From positions 1 through 64,000 of the forward strand of contig NZ_JAPCKK010000021.1 of the NCBI RefSeq assembly GCF_030705605.1: a DNA stretch of 64,000 nucleotides, in the 5' to 3' direction. This document shows, one piece after another, positions 51,158 through 59,413 of this stretch; position 1 is the first letter of the stretch, and every line of letters begins with the position of its first letter. The notes beneath the pieces were generated by a model. It was given only the letters and a program-made list of their open reading frames with translations, had not been told where the DNA came from and ran no database searches. Both the position numbers and the translations under genes were made by a program. This DNA is from Paenibacillus zeirhizosphaerae. Lineage in GTDB: Bacteria; Bacillota; Bacilli; Paenibacillales; Paenibacillaceae.

Positions 51158-52225
51158 TTATCCAAAATGACGTTTCGATTTCCAGAGAACTCCGCTCTTG
51201 AGCAGACGGGGAATACGCCCGCGCAGGGCCGTGCCGCCCAAGAATCCGTAGCCGAATCCGGCTTTCTTGCCTAATGATCCCAGGGTGCCGCGCAGCTTGA
51301 TAGCATGAGTCTGGGGCTTCTCACCCTTCCAGATAGCCTGCACGATATGGGCTATCTGTTCGCCCTGGATTCCCGCCGCCTGTGCGCTTGGAGAAAAAGG
51401 AAGGCTTGCGCAATCTCCCACCACATACACCTCGGTATGATTCGGGATTTGGTATAGCTCGTTCACGACGATCCTTCCCTGCGGATCCTTGGCTATACTC
51501 AGATCCTGGACGACTTTGACCGGCTGAATACCAGCCGTCCATACGACCGCATCCGTTTGAATAAGGTCGTCGTGGTTATAAATGGCGTTAGGCTCAACCC
51601 GTGTCACGGAGACGCGGGAAAGAGCGTTCACATCATGTTCTTTAAACCATTCATGGACATAAGCGGACAAGCGCTGCGGGAACGAAGAGAGCACCCGTTC
51701 CCCGCGATCCATGATCGAGATATTCAAGTCAGGTCGGCTTTCCCGCAGCTCGGCGGCAATCTCTACGCCGCTCAGACCGCCGCCAACAATATGGACGCTT
51801 CCGTAAGGGTTGATCTCATTCAGGCGCATATAGGTCCGCCGTGTACTATTAAAAGACTGGATCGTGCAGGAAAACTCTTCGGCCCCAGGGGTATTATGAA
51901 ACCGGTCCGTACACCCCAGGCCGATGACCAATTGATCATATAAGAGGGGATCTCCCTCTTTGAAATGGATAATCCTGGCGTCCAAATCAATGGAGGTTAC
52001 TTCTCCGAATCTGCGGGTAAGCTGGTCGTGTTCCGGGAAGGTGACCCGCAGTTCAAAATCCGATACGGTTCCCGCCGCCAATGAGTAATACTCCGTTTTA
52101 AGCCCTTGGAAAGGCATCCTGTCCACCAGCACAAGCTCGGTATCCCGCGGAATGGATTTATCCAGCAGTTCATTTACAATGGTGAGACCGCCGTAGCCGC
52201 CTCCAAGAATGACGAATTTCTTCAT
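51158..52225 (-). CDS. NAD(P)/FAD-dependent oxidoreductase (YutJ, NDH-2-like)
   Basis: A 355-residue flavoprotein of the type II NADH dehydrogenase fold. FAD site GGGYGGL (8-14), NAD site VGGGLSGVEIA and the C-terminal FAD motif VYVVGDCAS. It probably oxidises NAD(P)H; an electron acceptor such as menaquinone is inferred. It is related to the gene at 63423 but clearly different in sequence. The start is ATG 52225, preceded on the minus strand by a weak GAAAGGGCGG. Confidence 0.87.
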   Translation of the reverse strand: MKKFVILGGGYGGLTIVNELLDKSIPRDTELVLVDRMPFQGLKTEYYSLAAGTVSDFELRVTFPEHDQLTRRFGEVTSIDLDARIIHFKEGDPLLYDQLVIGLGCTDRFHNTPGAEEFSCTIQSFNSTRRTYMRLNEINPYGSVHIVGGGLSGVEIAAELRESRPDLNISIMDRGERVLSSFPQRLSAYVHEWFKEHDVNALSRVSVTRVEPNAIYNHDDLIQTDAVVWTAGIQPVKVVQDLSIAKDPQGRIVVNELYQIPNHTEVYVVGDCASLPFSPSAQAAGIQGEQIAHIVQAIWKGEKPQTHAIKLRGTLGSLGKKAGFGYGFLGGTALRGRIPRLLKSGVLWKSKRHFG

Positions 52226-52284
52226 GATACAAGTCCGCCCTTTCTGGGTAACGATTGTGCCAAACTAAAATTCCATACAGAAGA

Positions 52285-53391
52285 TTATTCGTACACCTGA
52301 ATTTCGTTATAGAAGGTGTCCCGCTCCACGGGAATGCGTCCAGCTCCTTTCACGAGCCAGATCAGCTCTTTGCGGGTCAAACCGGCAGGAGTAAGAGCAC
52401 CGGCAGCATGACTGATCTGCTCACGGATGATTGTGCCGTGTACATCAGATGCGCCGAAAGACAGCGCGACCTGCGTAAGCTGCGGACCGATATTGATGAA
52501 ATAAGCCTTCACGTGTTGGATGTTGTCGAGCATCAGACGGCTGATCGCGATTGTCTTAAGATCCTCGTAGGCTGAATTGCGCCGCATGATGCCGGCATTT
52601 TTGCTTTTCGGCTGCATGGACAGCGGAATAAACACCATAAAGCCATTGGTTTCATCCTGCAGCTCGCGGATTTGCAGCATATGGTTAATCCGGTCTTCGT
52701 AAGACTCGACCGATCCGTACAGCATTGTTGTATGGGTCTTCATACCAAGCTTATGCGCGGTGCGATGGACTTCAAGATAGCGTTCCACGTTGGCTTTGGT
52801 GACCTTCATTTTTTGGCGGTATTGGTCGGACAGAATTTCAGCGCCGCCGCCGGTCAGTGATTGCAATCCGGCCTTCTGTAGCTCCTGGAGCACTTCCTCA
52901 ATGCTGAGTCCGCTGATGCGGGTGAAGAAATCGATCTCGGCAGCCGTATAAGCCTTCAGAGTAACATCCGGATATTTGTCATGGAGCGCCTTCAGGGAAT
53001 CAACATAATATTGAAAGGGCACATGTTGATTATGCCCGCCTACAATATGAAATTCACGCACTCCGGGATGGATATGCTGTTCAACATAGTCGATCATTTC
53101 CTGACCTGACAAGGTGTAGGAGCCTTCCTCGCCCAGGTCCTTACGGAAATTACAGAACGCGCAGCGGGCCTCGCATACATTGGTAAAGTACAGGCTCATA
53201 TTTTCAATAAAGTACACTTTCTTGCCGTTCTTACGTAAATTAGCCTCGTTAGCCAACTGACCCAAGGTCAGGAGATCATCCGTTTCATACAGGTACACGC
53301 CATCCTCAAGCGTCAGACGCTCGCCATTGCGCACCTTCTCCACGATTTCGGCCATTCTTCGATCTGTAAAGGGTGATACTAATGTGGACAT
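52285..53391 (-). CDS. mqnE: aminofutalosine synthase (radical SAM)
   Basis: A 368-residue radical-SAM enzyme of the MqnE/MqnC group. The cluster motif is C73-E-A-R-C77-A-F-C80. Family blocks EFHIVGGHNQHVPFQYYVDS, LKAYTAAEIDFF and SLTGGGAEIL follow. The middle and end (LGMKTHTTMLYGSVES, FMVFIPLSMQP) fit MqnE better than MqnC. It makes aminofutalosine from 3-enolpyruvylbenzoate, the committing step of futalosine menaquinone synthesis. ATG at 53391 has GGAGGAGG upstream; a longer frame to 53445 does not. Confidence 0.88.
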   Translation of the reverse strand: MSTLVSPFTDRRMAEIVEKVRNGERLTLEDGVYLYETDDLLTLGQLANEANLRKNGKKVYFIENMSLYFTNVCEARCAFCNFRKDLGEEGSYTLSGQEMIDYVEQHIHPGVREFHIVGGHNQHVPFQYYVDSLKALHDKYPDVTLKAYTAAEIDFFTRISGLSIEEVLQELQKAGLQSLTGGGAEILSDQYRQKMKVTKANVERYLEVHRTAHKLGMKTHTTMLYGSVESYEDRINHMLQIRELQDETNGFMVFIPLSMQPKSKNAGIMRRNSAYEDLKTIAISRLMLDNIQHVKAYFINIGPQLTQVALSFGASDVHGTIIREQISHAAGALTPAGLTRKELIWLVKGAGRIPVERDTFYNEIQVYE

Positions 53392-53728
53392 ACCTATTCC
53401 TCCTCCAAATTGCTGGGCGATCAGCGCATGGTTGCTGATACACACAGGATGTCCCGTTCCGTCGGTACGCTTCCGGCTTCGCGGAGCATGATTAATGCTG
53501 TGAAAAATGTTACAAAAATAAAGATATCGGTTTTATCTATGACAAAATTCCGACAGTTTACTAATTACGTACCCACCTATTATAAACCTGACCCGGCAGG
53601 TGTTCAACCGGATAAGCTAGAAAAACGGTGCTTTTGTCCTTGCCAGACGGATGCTTCCATGGCTTGAGGCCCCGCCGAAACTGGAGTATACTGAACAAGT
53701 AGAATGAAGTACAAAGGAGGAATATGGA
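53392..53728. other. 337-bp intergenic region between divergent mqnE and iscA-like genes
   Basis: No gene is seen. It holds an AT-rich stretch (53505-53590) likely to contain the mqnE promoter and a clear promoter for the HesB-like gene at 53664-53692. A short ACCTG/CAGGT hairpin occurs near 53587-53601. Confidence 0.5.
53664..53692 (+). promoter_or_regulatory. sigma-A promoter of the HesB-like gene
   Basis: TTGAGG, 17 bp, TATACT, about 37 bp before the start codon. Confidence 0.75.
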
Positions 53729-54088
53729 ATGATCAACATTACGGATTCCGCTGCCGAGCGTCTGAAGGAGATGCTTGCCCAGCAAGAAACGCCGAATATG
53801 TTCCTGCGTCTGGGTGTAACGCCGGGCGGCTGCACAGGCTTCTCATACGCAATGGGCTTTGATGATCAGGAAAGTGATCAGGATATATATATGGACATTC
53901 AGGAAATGAAGGTGGTCATGGAGAAGGACAGCCTTCGTTACCTTGACGGTCTGGAAATCGACTTCGAGGAGTCCGGCATGTCGGGCGGCTTTACCATTCA
54001 TAATCCGAATGCGGTCGCTACGTGCGGCTGCGGCTCTTCTTTCCGCACACGTGATGATGCGGGTGTACCGAGTCCAGAGCAGTGCTGA
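53729..54088 (+). CDS. HesB/IscA-type Fe-S carrier (YutM-like)
   Basis: A 119-residue A-type carrier with the three cluster ligands C35 (GGCTGFSY), C99 and C101 (CGCGSSF). It passes Fe-S clusters to enzymes such as LipA and the radical-SAM protein nearby, though targets are not shown. AAAGGAGG lies before the ATG. A terminator follows. Confidence 0.93.
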   Translation: MINITDSAAERLKEMLAQQETPNMFLRLGVTPGGCTGFSYAMGFDDQESDQDIYMDIQEMKVVMEKDSLRYLDGLEIDFEESGMSGGFTIHNPNAVATCGCGSSFRTRDDAGVPSPEQC

Positions 54089-54147
54089 GCAGAGGATCAT
54101 GTTTGTTCTTACTGTCTTAATATGATGCAGCGCGGGCAGAACTATAG

Positions 54148-54192
54148 CCTCCATAGCGGGATAGCATGCTATCTGCGTTATGGAGGTTTTTT
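54148..54192 (+). terminator. terminator after the HesB-like gene
   Basis: CCTCCATA...TATGGAGG outer stem with inner GATAGCATGCTATC palindrome, then six T residues. Confidence 0.9.
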
Positions 54193-54206
54193 AAGGAGAG
54201 GTTAAC

Positions 54207-54497
54207 TTGAAGATCGTGATTACCCAGCAAATTTCAGCAACAGGTGTAAAAGAATACACGAAGGTGGCAAGAACGTTCGAATCATACAGCCTGCCTCACA
54301 CGGGGCATAAAATAACCGATCCTGCCTTCGGAGACATGCTTTATTATGAAGTCGAGGATGTCATGATCGATTATGGGGCGGATGAATGTCTGGTTGCGCT
54401 GCCCCCGGTAACGATCCATTCCGATGATGCGGAGGATCTCCGGGATGCGATCCGAGAATACGAGTCCCACGGCTGGACCTGTACCAAGCCTGTTTAA
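54207..54497 (+). CDS. hypothetical protein
   Basis: A 96-residue acidic soluble protein that I do not recognise. It contains no cysteine motif or membrane segment, only one Cys in DECLV and one near the end. It starts at TTG with AAGGAGAGG upstream. Because a terminator ends 15 bp before it, it must rely on read-through or a promoter hidden in that segment. Confidence 0.65.
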   Translation: MKIVITQQISATGVKEYTKVARTFESYSLPHTGHKITDPAFGDMLYYEVEDVMIDYGADECLVALPPVTIHSDDAEDLRDAIREYESHGWTCTKPV

Positions 54498-54529
54498 ACG
54501 GAATTACACCGGCTGCTGTCTACAGCCCA

Positions 54530-54560
54530 AGTGATTGTCTCATGACAGTCGCTTTTTTTT
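54530..54560 (+). terminator. terminator after the gene at 54207
   Basis: AGTGATTGTC/GACAGTCGCT stem with two G-U pairs as RNA, TCAT loop, eight T residues. Confidence 0.88.
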
Positions 54561-54616
54561 GTTTTTGAAGCAGAACGAATAGTGGAACACCCCAATGGTG
54601 AAAAATAATGAAAATG

Positions 54617-54646
54617 TTGATATAATCATGTAAGGGTAATCATAAT
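54617..54646 (+). promoter_or_regulatory. sigma-A promoter for the gene at 54739
   Basis: TTGATA, 18 bp, CATAAT, leaving a leader of about 85 nt. Confidence 0.6.
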
Positions 54647-54738
54647 GCAGTCTTCTCTTTTAAGGAACCATACAGCAGCCAGAACGACAACCTGCGATTT
54701 GCAAAAATTAGTGGTTTAAAGAAAAGGGGACAAGTGAA

Positions 54739-55056
54739 GTGAGAGTGAAACTGAATTTTACGAACAAAGGAAAGAACGCGATTGAAAAGTTCGACAATGA
54801 TGAGTTGATAGAAATTTTCTCCCGTTACAGCAATACTCTGACGAAAAAGTATGATCTTACGGTTGCAGTGCCCGACGAAGCTAATCCCAGCATTATCAAC
54901 GATGGCTTTATAGAACTGCAATTGGAGCAAGTGAATTGCGATGTGAATTCATTTCTCAAAGAGCTGGGCAGGGATATCAAAGTCCCCCTGGTAAAAAGGC
55001 TGGGCACAAAGCTGGATAATGTATTTAAAACAGAAGTGATCGAAACAGAAGCTTAA
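54739..55056 (+). CDS. hypothetical protein
   Basis: A 105-residue soluble protein without a recognised family. It has a helical N-terminal half (NAIEKFDNDELIEIFSRYSN) and no cysteine-rich or membrane features. GTG start with AAAAGGGGA about 9 bp upstream. It has its own promoter and lies before a strong terminator, so it is likely a single-gene transcript. Confidence 0.65.
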   Translation: MRVKLNFTNKGKNAIEKFDNDELIEIFSRYSNTLTKKYDLTVAVPDEANPSIINDGFIELQLEQVNCDVNSFLKELGRDIKVPLVKRLGTKLDNVFKTEVIETEA

Positions 55057-55135
55057 ATAAGCTGGATGGAGTCTTGAGTGCGCTGCACATTCAAGGCTTT
55101 TTCTGTATTGGTTAGAGAAGCTTTCCTATGGAATG

Positions 55136-55178
55136 AGACAGCCTGCTGCTTGAGTCTCAAGCAGCAGGCTGTCTTTTT
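55136..55178. terminator. strong terminator between convergent genes
   Basis: Perfect 17-bp stem AGACAGCCTGCTGCTTG/CAAGCAGCAGGCTGTCT with a 5-nt loop and T run on the plus strand. It separates the gene at 54739 from mqnD. Confidence 0.93.
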
Positions 55179-55182
55179 CTCA

Positions 55183-56031
55183 TTAAGCTTCCACCTGGGG
55201 CCATTTCAGCTTGTCCAGATCAAATGCGGGGACCAGTCCTTCAGCGGCGGCGCGGCCGAGCAGAGCCTCGATGGCTGCATAACCGCTATCGCCGAGGTCG
55301 GCCGTGAAGTCATTAACATACAGCTCAATATGGGACTGGGCGACATCTGGGGCCATTTCCTGAGCGTGTGAGAGAACGTAATCCCGGGAAGCCTCAGGAT
55401 GCTGCCAAGCGTATTCTACGGAAGCACGGATCCAGCCTGTGATCGCCTTCAAATCCAGATGACGGCGGGCTATGATGGCACCCAGCGGAATCGGAAGCCC
55501 CGTATCCTCTTCCCACCAACTGCCCAGGTCTACTTGCAGGCTGAGCCCATATTCCGGGTAGGTAAAGCGCGCTTCGTGAATAACCAGCCCCGCATCCATC
55601 CGCCCATCGCGTACAGCCGGCATAATCTGGTCAAATGGCATCACGACGATCTCGCCTACCCCACCGGGAACATGCTTGGCTGCCCAGAGACGGAACAGCA
55701 GATAAGCGGTGGAGCGTTCACTCGGCACAGCCACGCGCTTGCCTGTCAATGCGGCGGGGTCCGTGGAACCGTCAAGTGTCAGCACAAGCGGGCCGCAGCC
55801 CCGCCCAAGTGCTCCTCCACAGGGGAGAAGGGCATAGTCATTAAGCACCCATGGCAGGGCGGCATAAGAAATTTTCATGACATCCAGGCCTTCGGGTGTT
55901 ACCGCCAGATTGTTCGTGATATCGATATCGGCATACTTGACCTCAAACTTGGGTGCATCCTCAATCAATCCATGTGTTAACGCATGGAACACAAAGGTGT
56001 CATTAGGACATGGAGAAAATGCAATCTTCAT
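55183..56031 (-). CDS. mqnD: 1,4-dihydroxy-6-naphthoate synthase
   Basis: A 282-residue periplasmic-binding-like enzyme of the futalosine pathway, converting cyclic dehypoxanthine futalosine to 1,4-dihydroxy-6-naphthoate. Family motif SPCPNDTFVFHALTHG starts at residue 6, and GLDVMKISYAALPWV and HEARFTYPEYGL follow. ACGGAGG precedes the ATG. It begins one base after the mqnB stop, so both are cotranscribed. Confidence 0.93.
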   Translation of the reverse strand: MKIAFSPCPNDTFVFHALTHGLIEDAPKFEVKYADIDITNNLAVTPEGLDVMKISYAALPWVLNDYALLPCGGALGRGCGPLVLTLDGSTDPAALTGKRVAVPSERSTAYLLFRLWAAKHVPGGVGEIVVMPFDQIMPAVRDGRMDAGLVIHEARFTYPEYGLSLQVDLGSWWEEDTGLPIPLGAIIARRHLDLKAITGWIRASVEYAWQHPEASRDYVLSHAQEMAPDVAQSHIELYVNDFTADLGDSGYAAIEALLGRAAAEGLVPAFDLDKLKWPQVEA

Positions 56032-56032
56032 A

Positions 56033-56662
56033 TTATAAAACCTCCGTTAAAATATGGAATGCTGTCTCAAGCGACTGCAGTGCCTCCTTGATCCGCCATG
56101 CGGCCCGATTGCGGGGGCCGACGAGGTTGGAAATGGCGCGAATCTCAAACACAGGGACCCCGACGGCGCGGGCGGCAATGCCGACCCCATAGCCTTCCAT
56201 CGCTTCGGCCGCAGCACCCGGCACCCGCTCTGTCAGAGCTGCGGCCGTAGCGGCTGTGCCTGTCACGGTGGACACGGTCAGCACCGGACCCGCACAGGCC
56301 TGCAGTCCGCCGGCTGCAAGGAGCTGCGTCCAGTGGGCGGCTGTGTCGGCATCCACCGGCAGGCGGCTGGAACCGAAGCCAAGCTCGTCCACGCTGCTGA
56401 AGCCTTCCGCAGTCTCGGCGCCAAGGTCCGCGGCGATGATAGATGTGGCGACAACGACCGATTCCATAGGCGCAATACGGGCAAAGCCGCCGCCGATGCC
56501 AGCGCTAATTACGGCCCGGTAGCCGCCTGCCGCAAGCTGTCCTGCTGTGAGAGCGGCTGCTGAAGCCGCTCCCACCCCGGCTAGCTCCACAACAAAGCGT
56601 GGATTGCCGCTCAGTCCGCGCAGCACAGCTTCCCGTTCGGCTTCTACTGCTGTCATAATCAA
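56033..56662 (-). CDS. mqnB: futalosine hydrolase
   Basis: A 209-residue nucleosidase of the MTA/SAH nucleosidase fold that removes the base from futalosine. It begins MTAVEAEREAVLRGLSG and has the purine-binding AGVGAASAAALTAGQL, GIGGGFA and the substrate loop MEGYGV. TTG at 56662 has AAGGAAGG 7 bp upstream; ATG at 56656 is possible. A much longer frame to 56986 is not supported. It heads a two-gene unit with mqnD. Confidence 0.88.
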   Translation of the reverse strand: MIMTAVEAEREAVLRGLSGNPRFVVELAGVGAASAAALTAGQLAAGGYRAVISAGIGGGFARIAPMESVVVATSIIAADLGAETAEGFSSVDELGFGSSRLPVDADTAAHWTQLLAAGGLQACAGPVLTVSTVTGTAATAAALTERVPGAAAEAMEGYGVGIAARAVGVPVFEIRAISNLVGPRNRAAWRIKEALQSLETAFHILTEVL

Positions 56663-56858
56663 TATGCTTCCTTCCTTCGCGGAAGGGTTAAAGGACTGGA
56701 GTTTTTTCAAAAGTGATCCCTGCTTCCATGAGTCTGTTCGCTTTTCATCATACACCTTTTGAAAGCAGCATTCAAAAGAACGGTACATAAAGGAAGGAAT
56801 TAAAAAAAGCGCCGGGAGGGCGCTTGCAGAGCTGAACAAAATGCAGTACCGTAAAAAA

Positions 56859-57089
56859 TTAATGAACGCCCTGGAACATCGTAACGTCCCGGTCGTAGTG
56901 ACTTTTGCTTCCGTCCGTATTTCGGACGCGAACGACCTCATCCGAGAACATTTCGATGAGCCCGCCGCCGACTTCACAGTAAACACCTGTCGGATCCTCC
57001 TGCCATACCGTGACGGGGGTTCCGGACAGGGCGGCTATAAAAAAATCAATATTTTTTTGAAGAATGCGGGGTTTTTTCTTCGAATCCAT
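56859..57089 (-). CDS. hypothetical protein
   Basis: A 76-residue soluble protein, basic at the N-terminus (MDSKKKPRILQKNIDFFIAA) and beta-rich afterwards (VTVWQEDPTGVYCEVGGGLI). I do not recognise it. AGGAGG lies 7 bp before ATG 57089. It points away from ppk and could be the first gene of the unit leading to mqnB, about 196 bp further on. Confidence 0.65.
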   Translation of the reverse strand: MDSKKKPRILQKNIDFFIAALSGTPVTVWQEDPTGVYCEVGGGLIEMFSDEVVRVRNTDGSKSHYDRDVTMFQGVH

Positions 57090-57201
57090 AGATCGTCCTC
57101 CTGGAGTTGGCTTTTCTAGGTTGGTGACGCCAGGCAAAAAAATTGTATCAAGTATTGACTTTAACGTGTAAAGCTTAATTTGTAAAGGATAAAGCTCTGC
57201 G

Positions 57202-57229
57202 TTTACGCAGATTTTACATTTTATTGATA
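57202..57229 (+). promoter_or_regulatory. candidate PhoP (Pho) box upstream of ppk
   Basis: Three TT-A-A-like hexamers in tandem with 5-bp spacers: TTTACG, TTTACA, TTGATA. PhoP of Bacillus binds repeats of TT(A/T/C)ACA with 4-6 bp spacing. A phosphate-starvation response of ppk would make sense, but this is inference. Confidence 0.45.
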
Positions 57230-57304
57230 TACTGGTGGTGAAGGAACACCAGGCTGATAGTACAATAACTAGGTGTCGAAATGAACCATTTTATGGAGGT
57301 CACT

Positions 57305-59413
57305 ATGATCAAAGAAGAAAGTCACGTCGGGAGCGACAAAACACACGCCGCCCGTTATTTTAATCGTGATCTCAGTTGGATTGAGTTTAACCGCAGGGTG
57401 CTGCAAGAGGCGCAGGCTGCGGATGCTCCCCTGCTGGAGCGCGCCAAGTTTCTGGCGATCGTATCCAGCAACCTGGATGAGTTTATGTCCGTACGTGTGG
57501 CGGAAACCCGGGAAAAAATTAAAGCCGGCTTCATGCAAAAGGATTTTACGGGTTATGCGCCGCCAGGTTTGTACAAGCGGCTAATCAAGAGAATTTCGGA
57601 AATGGTATCGGAGCAGTACAAGACCTTCCGCGAAGTATCGCGCCAGATGGGCAAGAAGGGGCTTGTATTTATGGATTACGAGGACTTGAATGCAACGCAG
57701 CGCAAGGCTTTGGACATGTATTACCATGATATTATTTTTCCGGTGCTGACGCCGATGGCGGTCGATCAAAGCCGCCCGTTTCCTCTTGTGCATCATAGAT
57801 ATGTTTATCTTGCGGTGGTGCTCCGGCGCGAGGGAGAACGTTCGGACGATAAGCCGTTTTTCGCCATCGTTCAGGTTCCCTCTAATATTCCGCGTGTGGT
57901 CGCTGTTCCGCGCCGCGCGAACAGTAAAAGCAAGCATTTTATCCTCATTGAGGATTTGATCAAGCATCATATTCACACCCTGTTCAGCGGGTACATACCG
58001 GAGTCTGTCCATGGTTTCCGGGTGACACGTAACGCCGATCTGAGCATCAATGAAGAGGAAGCGGAGGACCTTCTGGAGGAGATCGAGAAGGAGCTGCGCA
58101 GGCGCAGAAGGGGGGCTCCTGTAAGGCTGGAGGTGGAGAAGGGCATTCATCCTTATGCGCTGCTGGAGCTGCAGACCGAGTTCGAGCTGTTCGATCATGT
58201 ATTCGAAACGGATGGACCGCTGGATTTGGGGTTCCTCTCCTCCTTTGCTGACAGCCTTGAGGGCTATTCGCATTTGCGTTTTCCGCAGGTCAAGCCTCTA
58301 TACCCGCCTGAGCTGCCGCTGCGTGAGGATATGTTCGAGGTGCTGCGCAGCCGTGATGTGCTGGTGTATCACCCTTACGAATCGTTCGATGCGGTGACGG
58401 ATTTCGTCTTGGAGGCCTCCGAGGACCCGGATGTTATGGCCATTAAAATGACGTTGTACCGTGTTAACGGAGAATCCCGCCTCATTCCCGCTCTGGCGCA
58501 TGCGGCCGAATCGGGCAAGCAGGTTACGGTTGTGGTGGAATTGAAGGCCAGATTTGATGAGGAACGAAATATTGCGTGGGCACGCAAGCTGGAAAAGGCG
58601 GGTTGTCATGTCGTTTACGGGCTGGTCGGTCTCAAAACACATGCGAAAATTATCCTTGTTGTCCGGCATGAGCAGAATTCTCTCAGACGTTATGTGCATG
58701 TAGGGACAGGCAATTACAATGCGAGTACAGCCAGAGCGTACACCGATGTCGGACTGTTCACGTCCAATCAGGTGATCGGCGAGGACGCCTCCGAGCTGTT
58801 TAACGAGATTACCGGTTTTTCCGCTGCAAAAGAGCTGCAGGCATTCACTGCGGCCCCAACGGGACTCAAGGCCAAGCTGTTCGAGCTGATCCGGCGGGAA
58901 TCCGCACATGCCAAAGCTGGAAAGCCGGGCAAAATTATAGCTAAAGTGAACTCCCTGTCCAATCAGGAGATCATTGATGAGCTGTATGAGGCTTCTCAGG
59001 CGGGGGTCAAGATTGACCTGATCGTGCGGGGGGTATGCTGCTTACGTCCGGGCGTGCCGGGAATCAGCGAAAACATACGGGTTATTAGTGTCGTTGACCG
59101 TTTTTTGGAGCACTCAAGAATTTTTTACTTTGAGAATGCGGGCGATCCGGAGGTATTCCTGTCCAGCGCGGACTGGATGACGCGAAATTTGACACGCAGA
59201 ATTGAGTTGATGTGTCCTGTGTTTGACGAAGGACTCAAGGGGCTCGTCGTCGATATTCTTCAGCTTTCCCTGCGCGATAATGTCAAGGCGAGACAACTGA
59301 TGCCGAACGGAAGCTATCGTTTTGTAGAAAACGACAGCCTTCCCGTCCGCAGTCAATTTGAAGCCATGAAGGTCACGAATTGGAAGAAAGATAGACCGAC
59401 CACGATAAAATAA
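57305..59413 (+). CDS. ppk1: polyphosphate kinase 1
   Basis: A 702-residue enzyme that makes polyphosphate from ATP and can run in reverse. The N-terminal part starts YFNRDLSWIEFNRRVLQEA; the two C-terminal phospholipase-D-like domains contain the autophosphorylated His in GLKTHAKIILV and VHVGTGNYN. ATG at 57305 has GGAGG 6 bp upstream; ATG 57281 is an alternative. The last 41 bp overlap the convergent ppx gene. Confidence 0.95.
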   Translation: MIKEESHVGSDKTHAARYFNRDLSWIEFNRRVLQEAQAADAPLLERAKFLAIVSSNLDEFMSVRVAETREKIKAGFMQKDFTGYAPPGLYKRLIKRISEMVSEQYKTFREVSRQMGKKGLVFMDYEDLNATQRKALDMYYHDIIFPVLTPMAVDQSRPFPLVHHRYVYLAVVLRREGERSDDKPFFAIVQVPSNIPRVVAVPRRANSKSKHFILIEDLIKHHIHTLFSGYIPESVHGFRVTRNADLSINEEEAEDLLEEIEKELRRRRRGAPVRLEVEKGIHPYALLELQTEFELFDHVFETDGPLDLGFLSSFADSLEGYSHLRFPQVKPLYPPELPLREDMFEVLRSRDVLVYHPYESFDAVTDFVLEASEDPDVMAIKMTLYRVNGESRLIPALAHAAESGKQVTVVVELKARFDEERNIAWARKLEKAGCHVVYGLVGLKTHAKIILVVRHEQNSLRRYVHVGTGNYNASTARAYTDVGLFTSNQVIGEDASELFNEITGFSAAKELQAFTAAPTGLKAKLFELIRRESAHAKAGKPGKIIAKVNSLSNQEIIDELYEASQAGVKIDLIVRGVCCLRPGVPGISENIRVISVVDRFLEHSRIFYFENAGDPEVFLSSADWMTRNLTRRIELMCPVFDEGLKGLVVDILQLSLRDNVKARQLMPNGSYRFVENDSLPVRSQFEAMKVTNWKKDRPTTIK

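Noticed and set aside
56663..56986. 108-residue N-terminal extension of futalosine hydrolase
   Set aside because: The extension is cysteine- and serine-rich, unlike the family, overlaps an oppositely supported gap and has no ribosome binding site; family proteins start at the TTG/ATG near 56662.
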